Below are positions 1 to 8,649 of a stretch of 64,000 nt of DNA, piece after piece; position 1 is the first letter of the stretch, and each line of letters starts with the position of its first letter. Source of the stretch: Sediminibacillus halophilus (GTDB lineage: Bacteria > Bacillota > Bacilli > Bacillales > Amphibacillaceae). The notes under the pieces were generated by a model. That model was given only the letters and a program-made list of their open reading frames with translations, had not been told where the DNA came from and did no database searches. The stretch lies in NCBI RefSeq assembly GCF_900103695.1, contig NZ_FNHF01000002.1:372001-436000 (forward strand), in the 5' to 3' direction. Position numbers and translations under genes: made by a program.

Positions 1-964
1 CTCCATAAAGCCAGCACTTACTTTTATGATCTGCATCAATCGAAAACAAAGGTGGCGCTTGACTACGACAAATCTCCATAGCATGAGGACATCTTGAAGC
101 AAAACGGCATCCTCCTGTCAATTGCTTGGGAGTCGGGACATTGCCTGGTATGGAATATAATTTATTCGACTTATCCCCTAGTGACTTTACCGATTCAAGT
201 AATCCAACAGTATAGGGATGAGTGGGATTTTTAAATAGGGTTGTTACAGCAGCTTCCTCCACTACTTCCCCTGAATACATCACTGCAACTCGCTCGCATG
301 TTTCAGCTATGACTCCCAAATCGTGGGTGATCATTAATATCGAGGTATCATAGTTATCGGTAAGTTCGTTCATCAAATCAAGAATTTGCGCTTGAATGGT
401 TACATCGAGAGCAGTTGTTGGTTCGTCCGCAATAAGAAGCCTGGGATTACAAATTAAAGCGATGGCAATCATAATTCTTTGCCTCATTCCGCCCGACAAT
501 TGATGTGGATATTCTTTTATCAATTGCTGCGGCCTAGGAATCCCTACTTTTTCCAACATCTCTACAGCCAACTGCCTCATTTGTTTTTTGCTATAACTTC
601 CGTGAAATTTTAGCACTTCCATTATTTGATGTTCTATGGGATAAAGAGGATCCAAAGCGGTCATCGGTTCCTGGAATATCATAGAAATTTCATTTCCTCT
701 GATTTTCAAGAACTCTTTTTTGGAGAGGTTTGTTAAGTCTGTGTCTCCATTAAATAGTATTTCCCCCCCACTAATTGCTAGAGCATCCGGAAGTAGATTC
801 ATAATGGAAAGGGAAGTTAAACTCTTGCCGCTGCCTGATTCACCAACGATTCCATATTTTTGCTTTTTTTCAATAGTAAGATTGATGTTATTTATGACAT
901 TGAATTTTTCACTGTCTGCATACAAATCTATAGAAAGGTCTTTTATTTCTAACAACGGACTCAA
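1..964 (-). CDS. Peptide-type ABC transporter ATP-binding protein (DppD/OppD family), 3' end cut by window edge
   Basis: This is the nucleotide-binding subunit that would power the importer encoded at 3106-6525. Reading leftward from 964 gives about 321 codons with Walker A GESGSGKS near residue 38, signature LSGGMRQR, Walker B LLIADEPT and the C-terminal OppD/DppD-type Cys-containing region (CRFASRCPH). Only a few terminal residues are missing. I chose the TTG at 964-962 because AAGGGGG lies 8 bases upstream and it overlaps the TGA stop of the kinase gene before it (ATTGA junction). A partner DppF-type ATPase would be expected just beyond the left edge. Its position after murQ and anmK, rather than beside the permeases, is unusual. 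Family is certain; the substrate is inferred from neighbours. Confidence 0.92.
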   Translation of the reverse strand, partial: MSPLLEIKDLSIDLYADSEKFNVINNINLTIEKKQKYGIVGESGSGKSLTSLSIMNLLPDALAISGGEILFNGDTDLTNLSKKEFLKIRGNEISMIFQEPMTALDPLYPIEHQIMEVLKFHGSYSKKQMRQLAVEMLEKVGIPRPQQLIKEYPHQLSGGMRQRIMIAIALICNPRLLIADEPTTALDVTIQAQILDLMNELTDNYDTSILMITHDLGVIAETCERVAVMYSGEVVEEAAVTTLFKNPTHPYTVGLLESVKSLGDKSNKLYSIPGNVPTPKQLTGGCRFASRCPHAMEICRSQAPPLFSIDADHKSKCWLYG

Positions 965-2169
965 TGCAGATTCCCCCTTAAAGCGCTCAACTGTTGAAAT
1001 GCTTGCGGCTGAGTATGCGAGATTTTACCCATTATAACTGGATTTTCGGCTCCGGTTGCAGACGGAATCTGGTTCGACTTGCCAATAAGACAGTGATAAC
1101 CAAGGATTGCAAAAGCTATTGCTTCCTTCAAGTTACTGGAAAGTTGAAAATCTTCATGCTTGTAAACTGTTTTATTCGGAAGATATCGTCGTAACTGTTC
1201 CATTAAAAATGGATTATAGCTTCCTCCCCCTCCAATCACTACATCATCGATAGAATTGCTCGGGGATTCAATAAAACGCGAATAGCTGTCAGCTATGGTT
1301 TTTGCGGTCCAGGCGGTAACAGTGGCTACAATATCCTCAGAAGGCAACCCCGAGGAATTACTCATGACAGAATCCACGAAAGAATTCCCAAACAGCTCAC
1401 GACCAGTAGTTTTAGGAGGTCTCAACTTAAGATATGGATGCTCCATAAGCTTATTCAATAATTTTTGATTCACATTTCCCTTGGAAGCTATTTCTCCATC
1501 TTTATCATATACTTGCTTACTTTCCGTTATTCTATAAACTATTTCATCGATCACCATATTTCCCGGCCCTGTGTCAAAAGACATTACCTGATCTTTCTGT
1601 GCGTTTCTCGGTATGTAAGTGACATTGCCTATCCCTCCAATATTTTGAATTGCCCTGGAACGATAAGGATTGTTAAAAAGAATATAATCAACAAAAGATA
1701 CCAACGGTGCTCCCTGTCCACCTGCAGACATATCAGCTGTCCGGAAGTCTCCGACAGCCGTTATTCCCGTTATCTCTGATAACATTGATAAATCTCCTAT
1801 TTGCAATGTTCCTGGTACATCCATCCGTTTTTCTCCGCCCAATGGCTTGTGAAAAATGGTCTGACCATGTGAACTGACAAAGAGGACCTCTTCTTTGCCT
1901 ATACTTGCTTTATCCAATAGTTTGTTGACCAACATCCCCAATTCTCTTCCCAAGAACATATTCATAGAACAGATTTTTTCCAGTGAAGCTGTCTCAGGAA
2001 AACACAATTCTTTTAATGCATGCCTTACGTCTGATTCGTATTCATGGGTTAATGAATCTATTACCTTCACTTTGGTGTTAACCGAACTACCTTCTATTTC
2101 AATCAATACAGCGTCTATTCCGTCAAGGGAAGTACCTGACATTAAGCCAATCCCTAACTGTTTATCCAC
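961..2169 (-). CDS. anmK: Anhydro-N-acetylmuramic acid kinase
   Basis: AnmK hydrolyses the 1,6-anhydro bond of anhydro-MurNAc and phosphorylates the sugar with ATP, giving MurNAc-6-phosphate, the substrate of MurQ encoded just upstream. The 402-residue length fits the family. Visible motifs are the N-terminal GLMSGTSLDGID, the central FDTGPGNMVID and the later VIGGGGSYNP of the sugar kinase/actin-like fold. Start is a GTG whose G is shared with the TAG stop of murQ (TAGTG), with GGAGGT 6 bases before it, so the two genes are probably translationally coupled. AnmK is best known from Gram-negative wall recycling, where lytic transglycosylases release anhydro sugars. Its presence here suggests that this bacterium takes up such fragments. 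Confidence 0.95.
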   Translation of the reverse strand: MDKQLGIGLMSGTSLDGIDAVLIEIEGSSVNTKVKVIDSLTHEYESDVRHALKELCFPETASLEKICSMNMFLGRELGMLVNKLLDKASIGKEEVLFVSSHGQTIFHKPLGGEKRMDVPGTLQIGDLSMLSEITGITAVGDFRTADMSAGGQGAPLVSFVDYILFNNPYRSRAIQNIGGIGNVTYIPRNAQKDQVMSFDTGPGNMVIDEIVYRITESKQVYDKDGEIASKGNVNQKLLNKLMEHPYLKLRPPKTTGRELFGNSFVDSVMSNSSGLPSEDIVATVTAWTAKTIADSYSRFIESPSNSIDDVVIGGGGSYNPFLMEQLRRYLPNKTVYKHEDFQLSSNLKEAIAFAILGYHCLIGKSNQIPSATGAENPVIMGKISHTQPQAFQQLSALRGNLH

Positions 2170-3086
2170 TACTCTACCTCCTGTCTGGCTGAATGGATCG
2201 CTTTTGCTACAAACCCGTCGTTTTCATCCAGATACTTTCGGGAATCAGTTCTACTTACATTTGCTTTTAGCATAACCAGGGCTTCTTTAATACTCCATTC
2301 CGATTCAAGCAGGGTAGCATGTGCGACCGACTCACTTACTGATGACAATTCACTCAAAATACGGCATGCCCTTCTTCTAAGTTTTTCATTTGATGCTTGA
2401 AGATCCACCATGTAGTTTCGATAGACCTTTCCAAGTTTCACCATTGTCGTTGTGCTTAACATATTCAGCACCATTTTTTGTGCTGTTCCTGCTTTCATTC
2501 TAGTAGATCCTGTCACTACCTCTGGTCCAGTGACTGTTTCAATTGCAACAGCTGCGTAACTGGAAATAACGGAATCAGGGTTACATGAAATACTGACAGT
2601 ACTTGCATCCATTAGTCCTGCATACTTTAAAGCTCCAATTACATAAGGTGTTGTGCCGCTTGCCGCGATTCCGACCACAACGTCTTCAGAGCATAGTTCC
2701 TCATCCGACAAATCTTCAGCAGCTTGATTTTCATTATCCTCAACTCCTTCAAGGGAATGAACAAGCGCATAATATCCTCCTGCAATCAATCCCTTCACTA
2801 AGTTAGGCGGAGTATTATAGGTTGGAGGACATTCAGAAGCATCCAATACTCCTAATCTTCCGCTTGTCCCTGCCCCGACATAAAATAAGCGTCCACCGTT
2901 TTTAATACTTGCGACTATTAATTCCACTGCTTTATGGATATTAGGTATTTGTTGTTTTACAGCCGAAGCAACGGAGCTATCCTCTTCATTAATGAGCGTT
3001 AATATTTCCTCTGTATTCATTTCATCTATATTTTGGCTAGAATAATTTGTCTCCTCGGTAACAAGGTGTCTTTTTTTTACGTCCAT
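2169..3086 (-). CDS. murQ: N-acetylmuramic acid 6-phosphate etherase
   Basis: MurQ removes the lactyl ether of MurNAc-6-phosphate to give GlcNAc-6-phosphate and D-lactate, in the cytoplasm. The roughly 305-residue protein has the SIS-domain signature GAGTSGRLGVLDASECPP, the following acidic segment and the STRMKAGTAQK segment typical of MurQ, and ends with the small C-terminal helical domain. I start at ATG 3086 (MDVKKRH) because GAGGAG lies 8 bases upstream; an in-frame TTG two codons earlier is less likely. It sits between a permease gene and anmK in the same operon, so imported MurNAc or anhydro-MurNAc would converge here. No MurP-type PTS permease is encoded nearby. Confidence 0.96.
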   Translation of the reverse strand: MDVKKRHLVTEETNYSSQNIDEMNTEEILTLINEEDSSVASAVKQQIPNIHKAVELIVASIKNGGRLFYVGAGTSGRLGVLDASECPPTYNTPPNLVKGLIAGGYYALVHSLEGVEDNENQAAEDLSDEELCSEDVVVGIAASGTTPYVIGALKYAGLMDASTVSISCNPDSVISSYAAVAIETVTGPEVVTGSTRMKAGTAQKMVLNMLSTTTMVKLGKVYRNYMVDLQASNEKLRRRACRILSELSSVSESVAHATLLESEWSIKEALVMLKANVSRTDSRKYLDENDGFVAKAIHSARQEVE

Positions 3087-3105
3087 ACGCAACGCTCCTC
3101 ATGTA

Positions 3106-3933
3106 CTATTTCATTTTGGGATCAAGAATATCTCTTAAACTATCTCCAAAAAGATTAAAGCAAAAGATTGTGAATACAATAGCGCCAGCCGGGAATAGGA
3201 TAGTCCAAGGGGCAAATTCCATATATGTCCTGCTCGCATCCAGCATTACTCCCCATGAAGGATTCGGGGGCTGAATACCCAAACCTAAAAAACTCAAGGC
3301 TGCTTCTGTGAGAATTGCTCCAGACAAGGCAAGGGTAATTTGCACAATAAAAGGAGCAAGTATATTTGGGGTTATGTGTTTAAATATTATATTTAGAGGA
3401 GAGACTCCGATTGCCACTGCACTGGTGATATACTCATTCTCTTTAACAGCGATAACTGCCGCCCTGACTGTCCGGGTAAATACTGGCGTGAAAACAATAC
3501 CTATAGCTATCATGGTGTTCGTTAAGCTGGGACCTAAAACGGCAACTATTGCCAATGCAAGCAGAATATCCGGGAAAGCAAAAAAGACATCCATAACTCT
3601 CATGATTACCTGGTCAACCTTTCCTTGAAAGTACCCACTAATCAAACCGAATATCAAGCCGCATCCCGCCCCGATTCCTACCGCTATAATTCCCACCTTT
3701 AAAGATACTTGTGTTCCATAAATAATCCGTGAAAAAATATCACGTCCAAATTCATCGGTTCCAAATATAAACTGTTTACTCGGTCCTTCCATTGTATGGT
3801 CTGTAAACATCTGTTCCGGACTATAGGGTGCGATAACAGGTGATAGCAGACCGATTAATATGACAATGAAGATGCCGAGAAAACCTATTAAACCAACCTT
3901 ATCTTTTCTCAATCTTCCAAAAAAACTTTTCAT
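3106..3933 (-). CDS. Peptide-type ABC transporter permease (DppC/OppC family)
   Basis: One of two integral membrane subunits of an importer of the dipeptide/oligopeptide family. The 275-residue protein starts with a short cytoplasmic segment and a first membrane helix (about residues 15-37), then the OppC N-terminal pattern (FGTDEFGRDIFSR) and the binding-protein-dependent permease domain, with the EAA-type cytoplasmic loop around ITSAVAIGVSPL and a C-terminal helix. It lies 33 bases after the partner permease and 19 bases before murQ, so it is one transcription unit. The likely cargo, a MurNAc-containing peptide or sugar, is inference from gene order only. Confidence 0.93.
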   Translation of the reverse strand: MKSFFGRLRKDKVGLIGFLGIFIVILIGLLSPVIAPYSPEQMFTDHTMEGPSKQFIFGTDEFGRDIFSRIIYGTQVSLKVGIIAVGIGAGCGLIFGLISGYFQGKVDQVIMRVMDVFFAFPDILLALAIVAVLGPSLTNTMIAIGIVFTPVFTRTVRAAVIAVKENEYITSAVAIGVSPLNIIFKHITPNILAPFIVQITLALSGAILTEAALSFLGLGIQPPNPSWGVMLDASRTYMEFAPWTILFPAGAIVFTIFCFNLFGDSLRDILDPKMK

Positions 3934-3966
3934 CTCATCACTCTTTCCCCTGAGTCTTCCAATTAA

Positions 3967-4911
3967 TTATTTGTACGTTATTCTCGGATCCAGATAAGAA
4001 TAAAGGAGATCAACTAACAAATTGATCAATACAAAAACAAATGCGATAAATAGAACTGCTCCCTGAACTACTGTGAAATCTCTTTGGGTAATAGCGGTAA
4101 GAACAAGCTGCCCCAACCCGGGAAGGGAAAAGATTTGTTCGATAATAACTGTCCCACCCAATAGCGTACCGATTTGCATACCGATAATAGTAAGAATAGG
4201 AATCATCGCATTTCGCAAAGCGTGTTGGAAGATGACTACTCTTTCCCTTGCCCCTTTTGCTCTGATAGTCCGGATAAAATCCTGGCGGAGAATTTCCAGG
4301 ATGGAAGAACGGGTCATGCGCATTACAGCTCCCGCCATTGCAGTCCCCAATACAATCGAAGGGAGAATCATGATCTGCAAATTAGTGGCAGGATCTTCAA
4401 AAAACCCGACATAGCCTACTGGCGGACTATAGGAAAAGAACAAAGCCAGGATCAGAATTAAAACAGTGGCTAATGCAAAGTTAGGAACAGACACACCCAA
4501 CAAGGATATTAACCTGACCCCAAAATCTGTTTTGGTGTTTCTCTTTATAGCAGCGATTATTCCTAAAGGGATAGCGATTATCCAGGAAAGGACTGCCGAG
4601 ATAAGGGTTAACTCAAATGTTAATTTGAAACGAGTAAGGATATCAGGCAGAACTTCTTTACCCGTTCTCATCGATTCACCAAAATCTCCTGTTAGAACGC
4701 CTGCCATCCATTCAAAATACTGCTGATAAATAGGCAGATTTAATCCGAAATCTTCTCGCAATTGTTTAAGTGATTCCGGAGTAGCATCAGTACCGAGAAT
4801 AGTCATGGCCACGTCTCCTGGGACAATTCTCATAATCACAAAGATAAATATGGAAACACCAAACAATACTGGAACAAGCATTAATAAACGTCTCACTATA
4901 TATGCATACAT
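3967..4911 (-). CDS. Peptide-type ABC transporter permease (DppB/OppB family)
   Basis: This 314-residue inner-membrane subunit has the N-terminal MYAYIVRRLLMLVPVLFG helix typical of DppB, a long external loop, and five further hydrophobic segments. The EAA loop is visible around RTIRAKGARER, followed by LRNAMIPILTIIG and the C-terminal DLLYSYLDPRI box shared by DppB proteins. It would pair with the DppC-type protein encoded at 3106-3933. It follows the binding-protein gene after a 54-base gap containing a hairpin (4942-4960), which may lower permease expression relative to the binding protein. Confidence 0.93.
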   Translation of the reverse strand: MYAYIVRRLLMLVPVLFGVSIFIFVIMRIVPGDVAMTILGTDATPESLKQLREDFGLNLPIYQQYFEWMAGVLTGDFGESMRTGKEVLPDILTRFKLTFELTLISAVLSWIIAIPLGIIAAIKRNTKTDFGVRLISLLGVSVPNFALATVLILILALFFSYSPPVGYVGFFEDPATNLQIMILPSIVLGTAMAGAVMRMTRSSILEILRQDFIRTIRAKGARERVVIFQHALRNAMIPILTIIGMQIGTLLGGTVIIEQIFSLPGLGQLVLTAITQRDFTVVQGAVLFIAFVFVLINLLVDLLYSYLDPRITYK

Positions 4912-4941
4912 CTACTCACCCTCAATGCCAAGAGAATAGGA

Positions 4942-4960
4942 AGGGCTGCCAAGCAGCCCT
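4942..4960 (-). promoter_or_regulatory. Intercistronic hairpin after the binding-protein gene
   Basis: AGGGCTG at 4942-4948 pairs perfectly with CAGCCCT at 4954-4960 around a 5-base loop, directly downstream of the binding-protein stop codon. There is no T-run after it on the minus strand, so it is more likely an RNA-stabilising or partial attenuation structure than a full terminator. Confidence 0.6.
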
Positions 4961-4965
4961 AAAAA

Positions 4966-6525
4966 TCATTTTTTATATACCTCTACAATTTCTTCCCCAT
5001 TATGTGGATAAGGGGTAAATCCCTCTACACTGTCTCTGACTGCTACATAATTCATCGGAGAAACCAGAAACAGGTTAGGTGATAGATTAATTATCTGTTC
5101 CTGAGCCTGTGCATAAATTTCCTTGCGTTCTGTTTTATCCAAAGTCTTCCTACCTTTTTCCACCAAATCATCGTAATCCTCATTGGAAAAATTCCAAACA
5201 TTGGCAGAACCTTCGGTATTAAAAAAGTAGTTTAACGAACGATCCGGATCCGTCCCAGATCCATTCCGACCAACCAGAACATCTGCAGAAGTGTTTGACC
5301 ATGTATCAATATACTCTCCCCATTCAATTTGGTTGATCTCTGCTTGGACACCTATTTCTTTCCATTGTTGTTGTAAAAGTTGAGCCGTATCGACCATGTC
5401 TGGATAAGTTGATGCAGTGGTAATGACTGTTTTGAATCCATCTGGATACCCCGCTTCAGCTAAAAGGTCTTTAGCCTTTTCCAGATCCCTTTGGTAAAGT
5501 TCTTCCTTCGTAACATCTATTGCCCAATCTCCCATAGAAGGAGCTACAGGACCAGAAACCACCGCATCGCCATCCCAAACGATATCTGCAATGCTTTCAC
5601 GATCAGTTGCCAGACTTAATGCTTGACGGACTTTTTCATTATTAAATGGTTCTTTATCGACATTAAAACCGACATAACTGTATTCAAGGGACTGATAGTC
5701 CTTAATATCCAAACCATCTTGATCCTTCAGCAAGGAAGCAGATTTGGCAGATAATGTTGTTAAATCTACCTCCCCTGTACGAATAGCTGATAGTCTCGAA
5801 GATTCTTCTTTCATCGTGTTATAAACGACCTCGTCCAGTTTCGGTTGATCAACTATATAATAATCTTCATTTTTGACTAAGGTTACGTGGTTGTCGGGAA
5901 CCCATTCTTCCAATTTGAATGGCCCAGTTCCTACTGCCGTTTGCTGCAAATCTTCATTCTCTTCCACTACCTCTTTAGGTACCACGACGGCACTGGCATT
6001 TGTTAAGTAAGAAAGAAAGGTAGCATCCGGCTCGCTTAGAGTAAATTTGACTGTATAATCATCTTCTGCCTCTACTTTTTCTATATTGGAAAAATACGAC
6101 GCGATATGCGAAGCAGTTTCTTCATCCAGGATTCGTTCAAAACTATATACAACATCATCTGCATGCATTTCACGGCCATTGTGGAATTTGACACCTTCTA
6201 CCAGGTGAAATACATAAGAAGTATCATCGGGTTGTTCCCAATCTGTTGCCAATTGCCCTTTCACTTCCATATTTTCATCAAAAGTAAGTAACCCCTCGTA
6301 GATTTGGGAATAAATCCTTATAGATGAATGTGCTGGCGTCTTGTGTGGATCCAACCCTGCCGGCTCCTGGTCATTCGCGATGTTTAGGACTTGTTCTTCG
6401 GCATTCTCACCTTTTGCCTCTCCGGCGTTCTCTCCTCCCCCGGTTTCATCTGAAGAACACCCTGCAACAATAAGTGAAATAAAAAGGAACAAACATAGCA
6501 GCCACTTTTTTCTCTTTACCATCAT
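4966..6525 (-). CDS. Peptide-type ABC transporter substrate-binding lipoprotein (SBP_bac_5 family)
   Basis: Extracellular receptor for the importer of this operon. The 519-residue protein has a lipoprotein signal peptide (positive MMVKRKK, hydrophobic stretch, lipobox IVAGC with the lipidated Cys near residue 23), an acidic linker, and the DppA/OppA fold (LDPHKT motif near residue 58, the family signature around VKFHNGREMHADDVVYSF). It begins immediately after the stop of the serine hydrolase gene, preceded by AAGGGGG. Binding proteins of this family take peptides, nickel, heme or oligosaccharides. A muropeptide or MurNAc-peptide ligand is inferred from the enzymes around it. Confidence 0.93.
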   Translation of the reverse strand: MMVKRKKWLLCLFLFISLIVAGCSSDETGGGENAGEAKGENAEEQVLNIANDQEPAGLDPHKTPAHSSIRIYSQIYEGLLTFDENMEVKGQLATDWEQPDDTSYVFHLVEGVKFHNGREMHADDVVYSFERILDEETASHIASYFSNIEKVEAEDDYTVKFTLSEPDATFLSYLTNASAVVVPKEVVEENEDLQQTAVGTGPFKLEEWVPDNHVTLVKNEDYYIVDQPKLDEVVYNTMKEESSRLSAIRTGEVDLTTLSAKSASLLKDQDGLDIKDYQSLEYSYVGFNVDKEPFNNEKVRQALSLATDRESIADIVWDGDAVVSGPVAPSMGDWAIDVTKEELYQRDLEKAKDLLAEAGYPDGFKTVITTASTYPDMVDTAQLLQQQWKEIGVQAEINQIEWGEYIDTWSNTSADVLVGRNGSGTDPDRSLNYFFNTEGSANVWNFSNEDYDDLVEKGRKTLDKTERKEIYAQAQEQIINLSPNLFLVSPMNYVAVRDSVEGFTPYPHNGEEIVEVYKK

Positions 6526-7599
6526 TTATAAATCCCCCTTTAATTTTTCATAATTACTAAGTACTGTTTCAACTATATCTTTTCTAAAAGGATTGATATT
6601 CTTTGGTTTTTCAACATGAAGACGGTTTGTAAGAATCCCTACGGTCAGCTTTTTTTCAGGTACAACCCAAATTGACGTCCCTGTAAATCCCGTATGACCA
6701 GCACCTTCGGGAAATATACCATTCACTTCCCAACCAAGCCCGCGATTGGGGACTTGCTGGTTAAGGCTCTGGTCAATCAGTTCCTTACTTATCAACTGCT
6801 TGCCTTTGTATGCCCCTCCTTTCACATATAAATCGCCTAGTTTCATTAAATCTTCTATATTGGAAAACAAACCAGCATGGCCTGACTTACCAGAAAAGAA
6901 ATAATAAGCATTTCCATCATTCACTTCCCCTGATATTGGATAGTGAAGTGACCGCCAACCTTCAAACCGTAAATTCCTTTCTTCACACATTTTCATCTCG
7001 GTTCTATTTCCAAATTCTGTAACAGCAATAGTAAAGCGGTTTGAAGGCTGATAAGTCAGGGAGGATAACTCTAATGGTTTTCCTATATGTTGGCTTATTA
7101 TTGTTTCCAGATCTTCGTGAAGCTGCTCTTTTATTACCTCACCCAATAACATGAAGTTTAAATCACTATAGATCACTTCTTCACTGTTTTTCTCTATCAA
7201 GTCTATTTCTTCAAGCACTTCAAAAAAATTATCGTTGGGTAAATTGGTGTAAAAAGGATGCCAAGCTTTCAATCCAGAAGTATGTGTCAGTAATTGACTA
7301 ATTGTAATGTTCGCTAATGTGGTATTTCGTGATGTAATAGGAAGGCAATTTTTTAACGGTGTTGAAAGAGAAATCTTCTTTCTAGTGATTAATTGCAGGA
7401 TAATCGTGGTAGTGAATATTTTGGTAATACTGGCTAAATCAAAAAGGGTATTTGGTTCCGTATCGGAATTTTTTACAAGATCAGCTTTCCCGTAAGCTTT
7501 AAGAAAAACTATTTGTCCATCAATGGATATGGAACAAACTCCTCCAGAAAAGAATTTCCTTTGCAGAAACCGTTCAAATATCCGATCGATTTCGTCCAT
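6526..7599 (-). CDS. Beta-lactamase-fold serine hydrolase, candidate N-acetylmuramyl-L-alanine amidase (AmiE/YbbE-like)
   Basis: The 357-residue protein carries the three motifs of class C beta-lactamase/penicillin-recognising enzymes: SxxK as SITK near residue 59, YxN as YSDLN in the middle, and the third motif as HTG (GHTGFTG). In Bacillus subtilis a homologous-fold protein, AmiE (YbbE), sits in the murQ-murR-murP-amiE-nagZ cluster and cuts MurNAc from peptide. The same neighbourhood here makes that role likely, but an esterase or D-amino-peptidase cannot be excluded. There is no signal peptide, so it would act inside the cell on imported MurNAc-peptides, unlike secreted B. subtilis recycling enzymes. 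AAGGAGG precedes the ATG. Confidence 0.75.
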   Translation of the reverse strand: MDEIDRIFERFLQRKFFSGGVCSISIDGQIVFLKAYGKADLVKNSDTEPNTLFDLASITKIFTTTIILQLITRKKISLSTPLKNCLPITSRNTTLANITISQLLTHTSGLKAWHPFYTNLPNDNFFEVLEEIDLIEKNSEEVIYSDLNFMLLGEVIKEQLHEDLETIISQHIGKPLELSSLTYQPSNRFTIAVTEFGNRTEMKMCEERNLRFEGWRSLHYPISGEVNDGNAYYFFSGKSGHAGLFSNIEDLMKLGDLYVKGGAYKGKQLISKELIDQSLNQQVPNRGLGWEVNGIFPEGAGHTGFTGTSIWVVPEKKLTVGILTNRLHVEKPKNINPFRKDIVETVLSNYEKLKGDL

Positions 7600-7620
7600 A
7601 GGATAGTTCCTCCTTAAAAA

Positions 7621-8466
7621 TCAAAATCTGTTCTGAATAACATTTCTTGTCTTATCCAAGAAGCCGATTGATTCTTGATAATTTTTTGAAGCCAATCCGG
7701 TAAACAATATATCGACGATATTAAGTTGGGCGATTCTAGAAGCAGTTGCCCCACTTCTAATACTTTGCTCTAAATTGGAAGCGAACAAATTAACATTTGA
7801 TAAACCTTGCACCTCGTTATTTCCATAACTTGTGATGGAAATAACAGCAGCTTTGTTTTCCCGGGCTATTTTTATCGTATCGATTATTTCTTTGGTTTCC
7901 CCTGAATAAGAAACTGCAAGAACTACATCCTCTTTGGTAAGGTGAACAGCAGAAGTAAGTTGAGCATGACTGTCTGTCAGCGCTTCACACCATTTGTTGA
8001 TCCTTTTGCATTTCTGTTCAAAGTCCTGCGCCACAATCGCCGAAGCCCCCACTCCAACTACTAAGATTTTTCGTGCGTTTTCCAACATCGTAACCGCCGC
8101 TTCCATGGAACTTTCGTTTAGGACAGATAGGGTGTCTTCTATTGATCGGAGGTTATTACTTGAAACTACTTCAATGATTTCCTTGATACTTGCAGAAGAA
8201 GATATGTCTTGATATCTCTCTGGATGGACCTCTCCTTTGTTAACAGACGCTGAAATACTTAACTTTAATTCTCGAAATCCATTAAACTGGAGGGATCTGC
8301 ACATACGGATAATAGTAGCTTCACTAGCTTCGCAGCCCCTAGCCAATTGAGCGATGGGCATTGCTAGTATTTTGTCAGGATCTTTTAATATATATTGGGC
8401 GACCTTCCTTTCTGAGGGCTTCAAAGTTGTTAATCCTTGTCTGATTCTTTCTAATCCATCATTCAT
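7621..8466 (-). CDS. murR: RpiR-family transcriptional regulator, MurR-like
   Basis: The 281-residue protein has an N-terminal RpiR helix-turn-helix (region CEASEATIIRMCRSLQF, residues about 46-62) and a C-terminal SIS sugar-phosphate-binding domain (VVGVGASAIVAQDF and LAVSYSGETKEI). MurR proteins repress murQ operons and respond to MurNAc-6-phosphate. It is the first gene of the recycling operon, 21 bases upstream of the AmiE-like gene. Its promoter (8544-8572) overlaps a perfect palindrome (8529-8545), so autoregulation is likely. The symbol is given by context; other RpiR regulators share the fold. Confidence 0.85.
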   Translation of the reverse strand: MNDGLERIRQGLTTLKPSERKVAQYILKDPDKILAMPIAQLARGCEASEATIIRMCRSLQFNGFRELKLSISASVNKGEVHPERYQDISSSASIKEIIEVVSSNNLRSIEDTLSVLNESSMEAAVTMLENARKILVVGVGASAIVAQDFEQKCKRINKWCEALTDSHAQLTSAVHLTKEDVVLAVSYSGETKEIIDTIKIARENKAAVISITSYGNNEVQGLSNVNLFASNLEQSIRSGATASRIAQLNIVDILFTGLASKNYQESIGFLDKTRNVIQNRF

Positions 8467-8528
8467 CCGTCATCCCCCATTAACACTTGACCATTTGTGA
8501 AGTTTTGTTACATTATTTTAAATTTTTC

Positions 8529-8545
8529 ATGTAGTTAAACTACAT
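8529..8545. promoter_or_regulatory. Palindromic operator, candidate MurR-binding site
   Basis: ATGTAGTT-A-AACTACAT is an 8-1-8 perfect inverted repeat that touches the -10 box of the murR promoter and extends over the expected transcription start. A repressor bound here would block initiation. RpiR-family operators are typically AT-rich palindromes of this size. Confidence 0.75.
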
Positions 8546-8572
8546 TTTAATGGAAAAACCAACAGAGGTCAA
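8544..8572 (-). promoter_or_regulatory. Sigma-A-type promoter of the muropeptide recycling operon
   Basis: On the minus strand TTGACC (8572-8567), a 17-base spacer and TAAAAT (8549-8544) form a strong vegetative promoter, about 80 bases upstream of the MurR start codon. It overlaps the palindrome at 8529-8545. Confidence 0.75.
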
Positions 8573-8616
8573 CGTATTGTTACAATTTTCTTAAAATTTA
8601 AGCCATTAAAATTACA

Positions 8617-8644
8617 AAAAAACCATCCTCGAAAGGATGGTTTT
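8617..8644 (-). terminator. Rho-independent terminator of the CUT1/Gfo-Idh operon
   Basis: CCATCCT (8623-8629) pairs with AGGATGG (8634-8640) around loop CGAA, extended by A-T pairs. On the minus strand the stem is followed by a run of seven T. It lies directly after the oxidoreductase stop at 8650 and insulates the recycling operon. Confidence 0.85.
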
Positions 8645-8649
8645 CAAAA

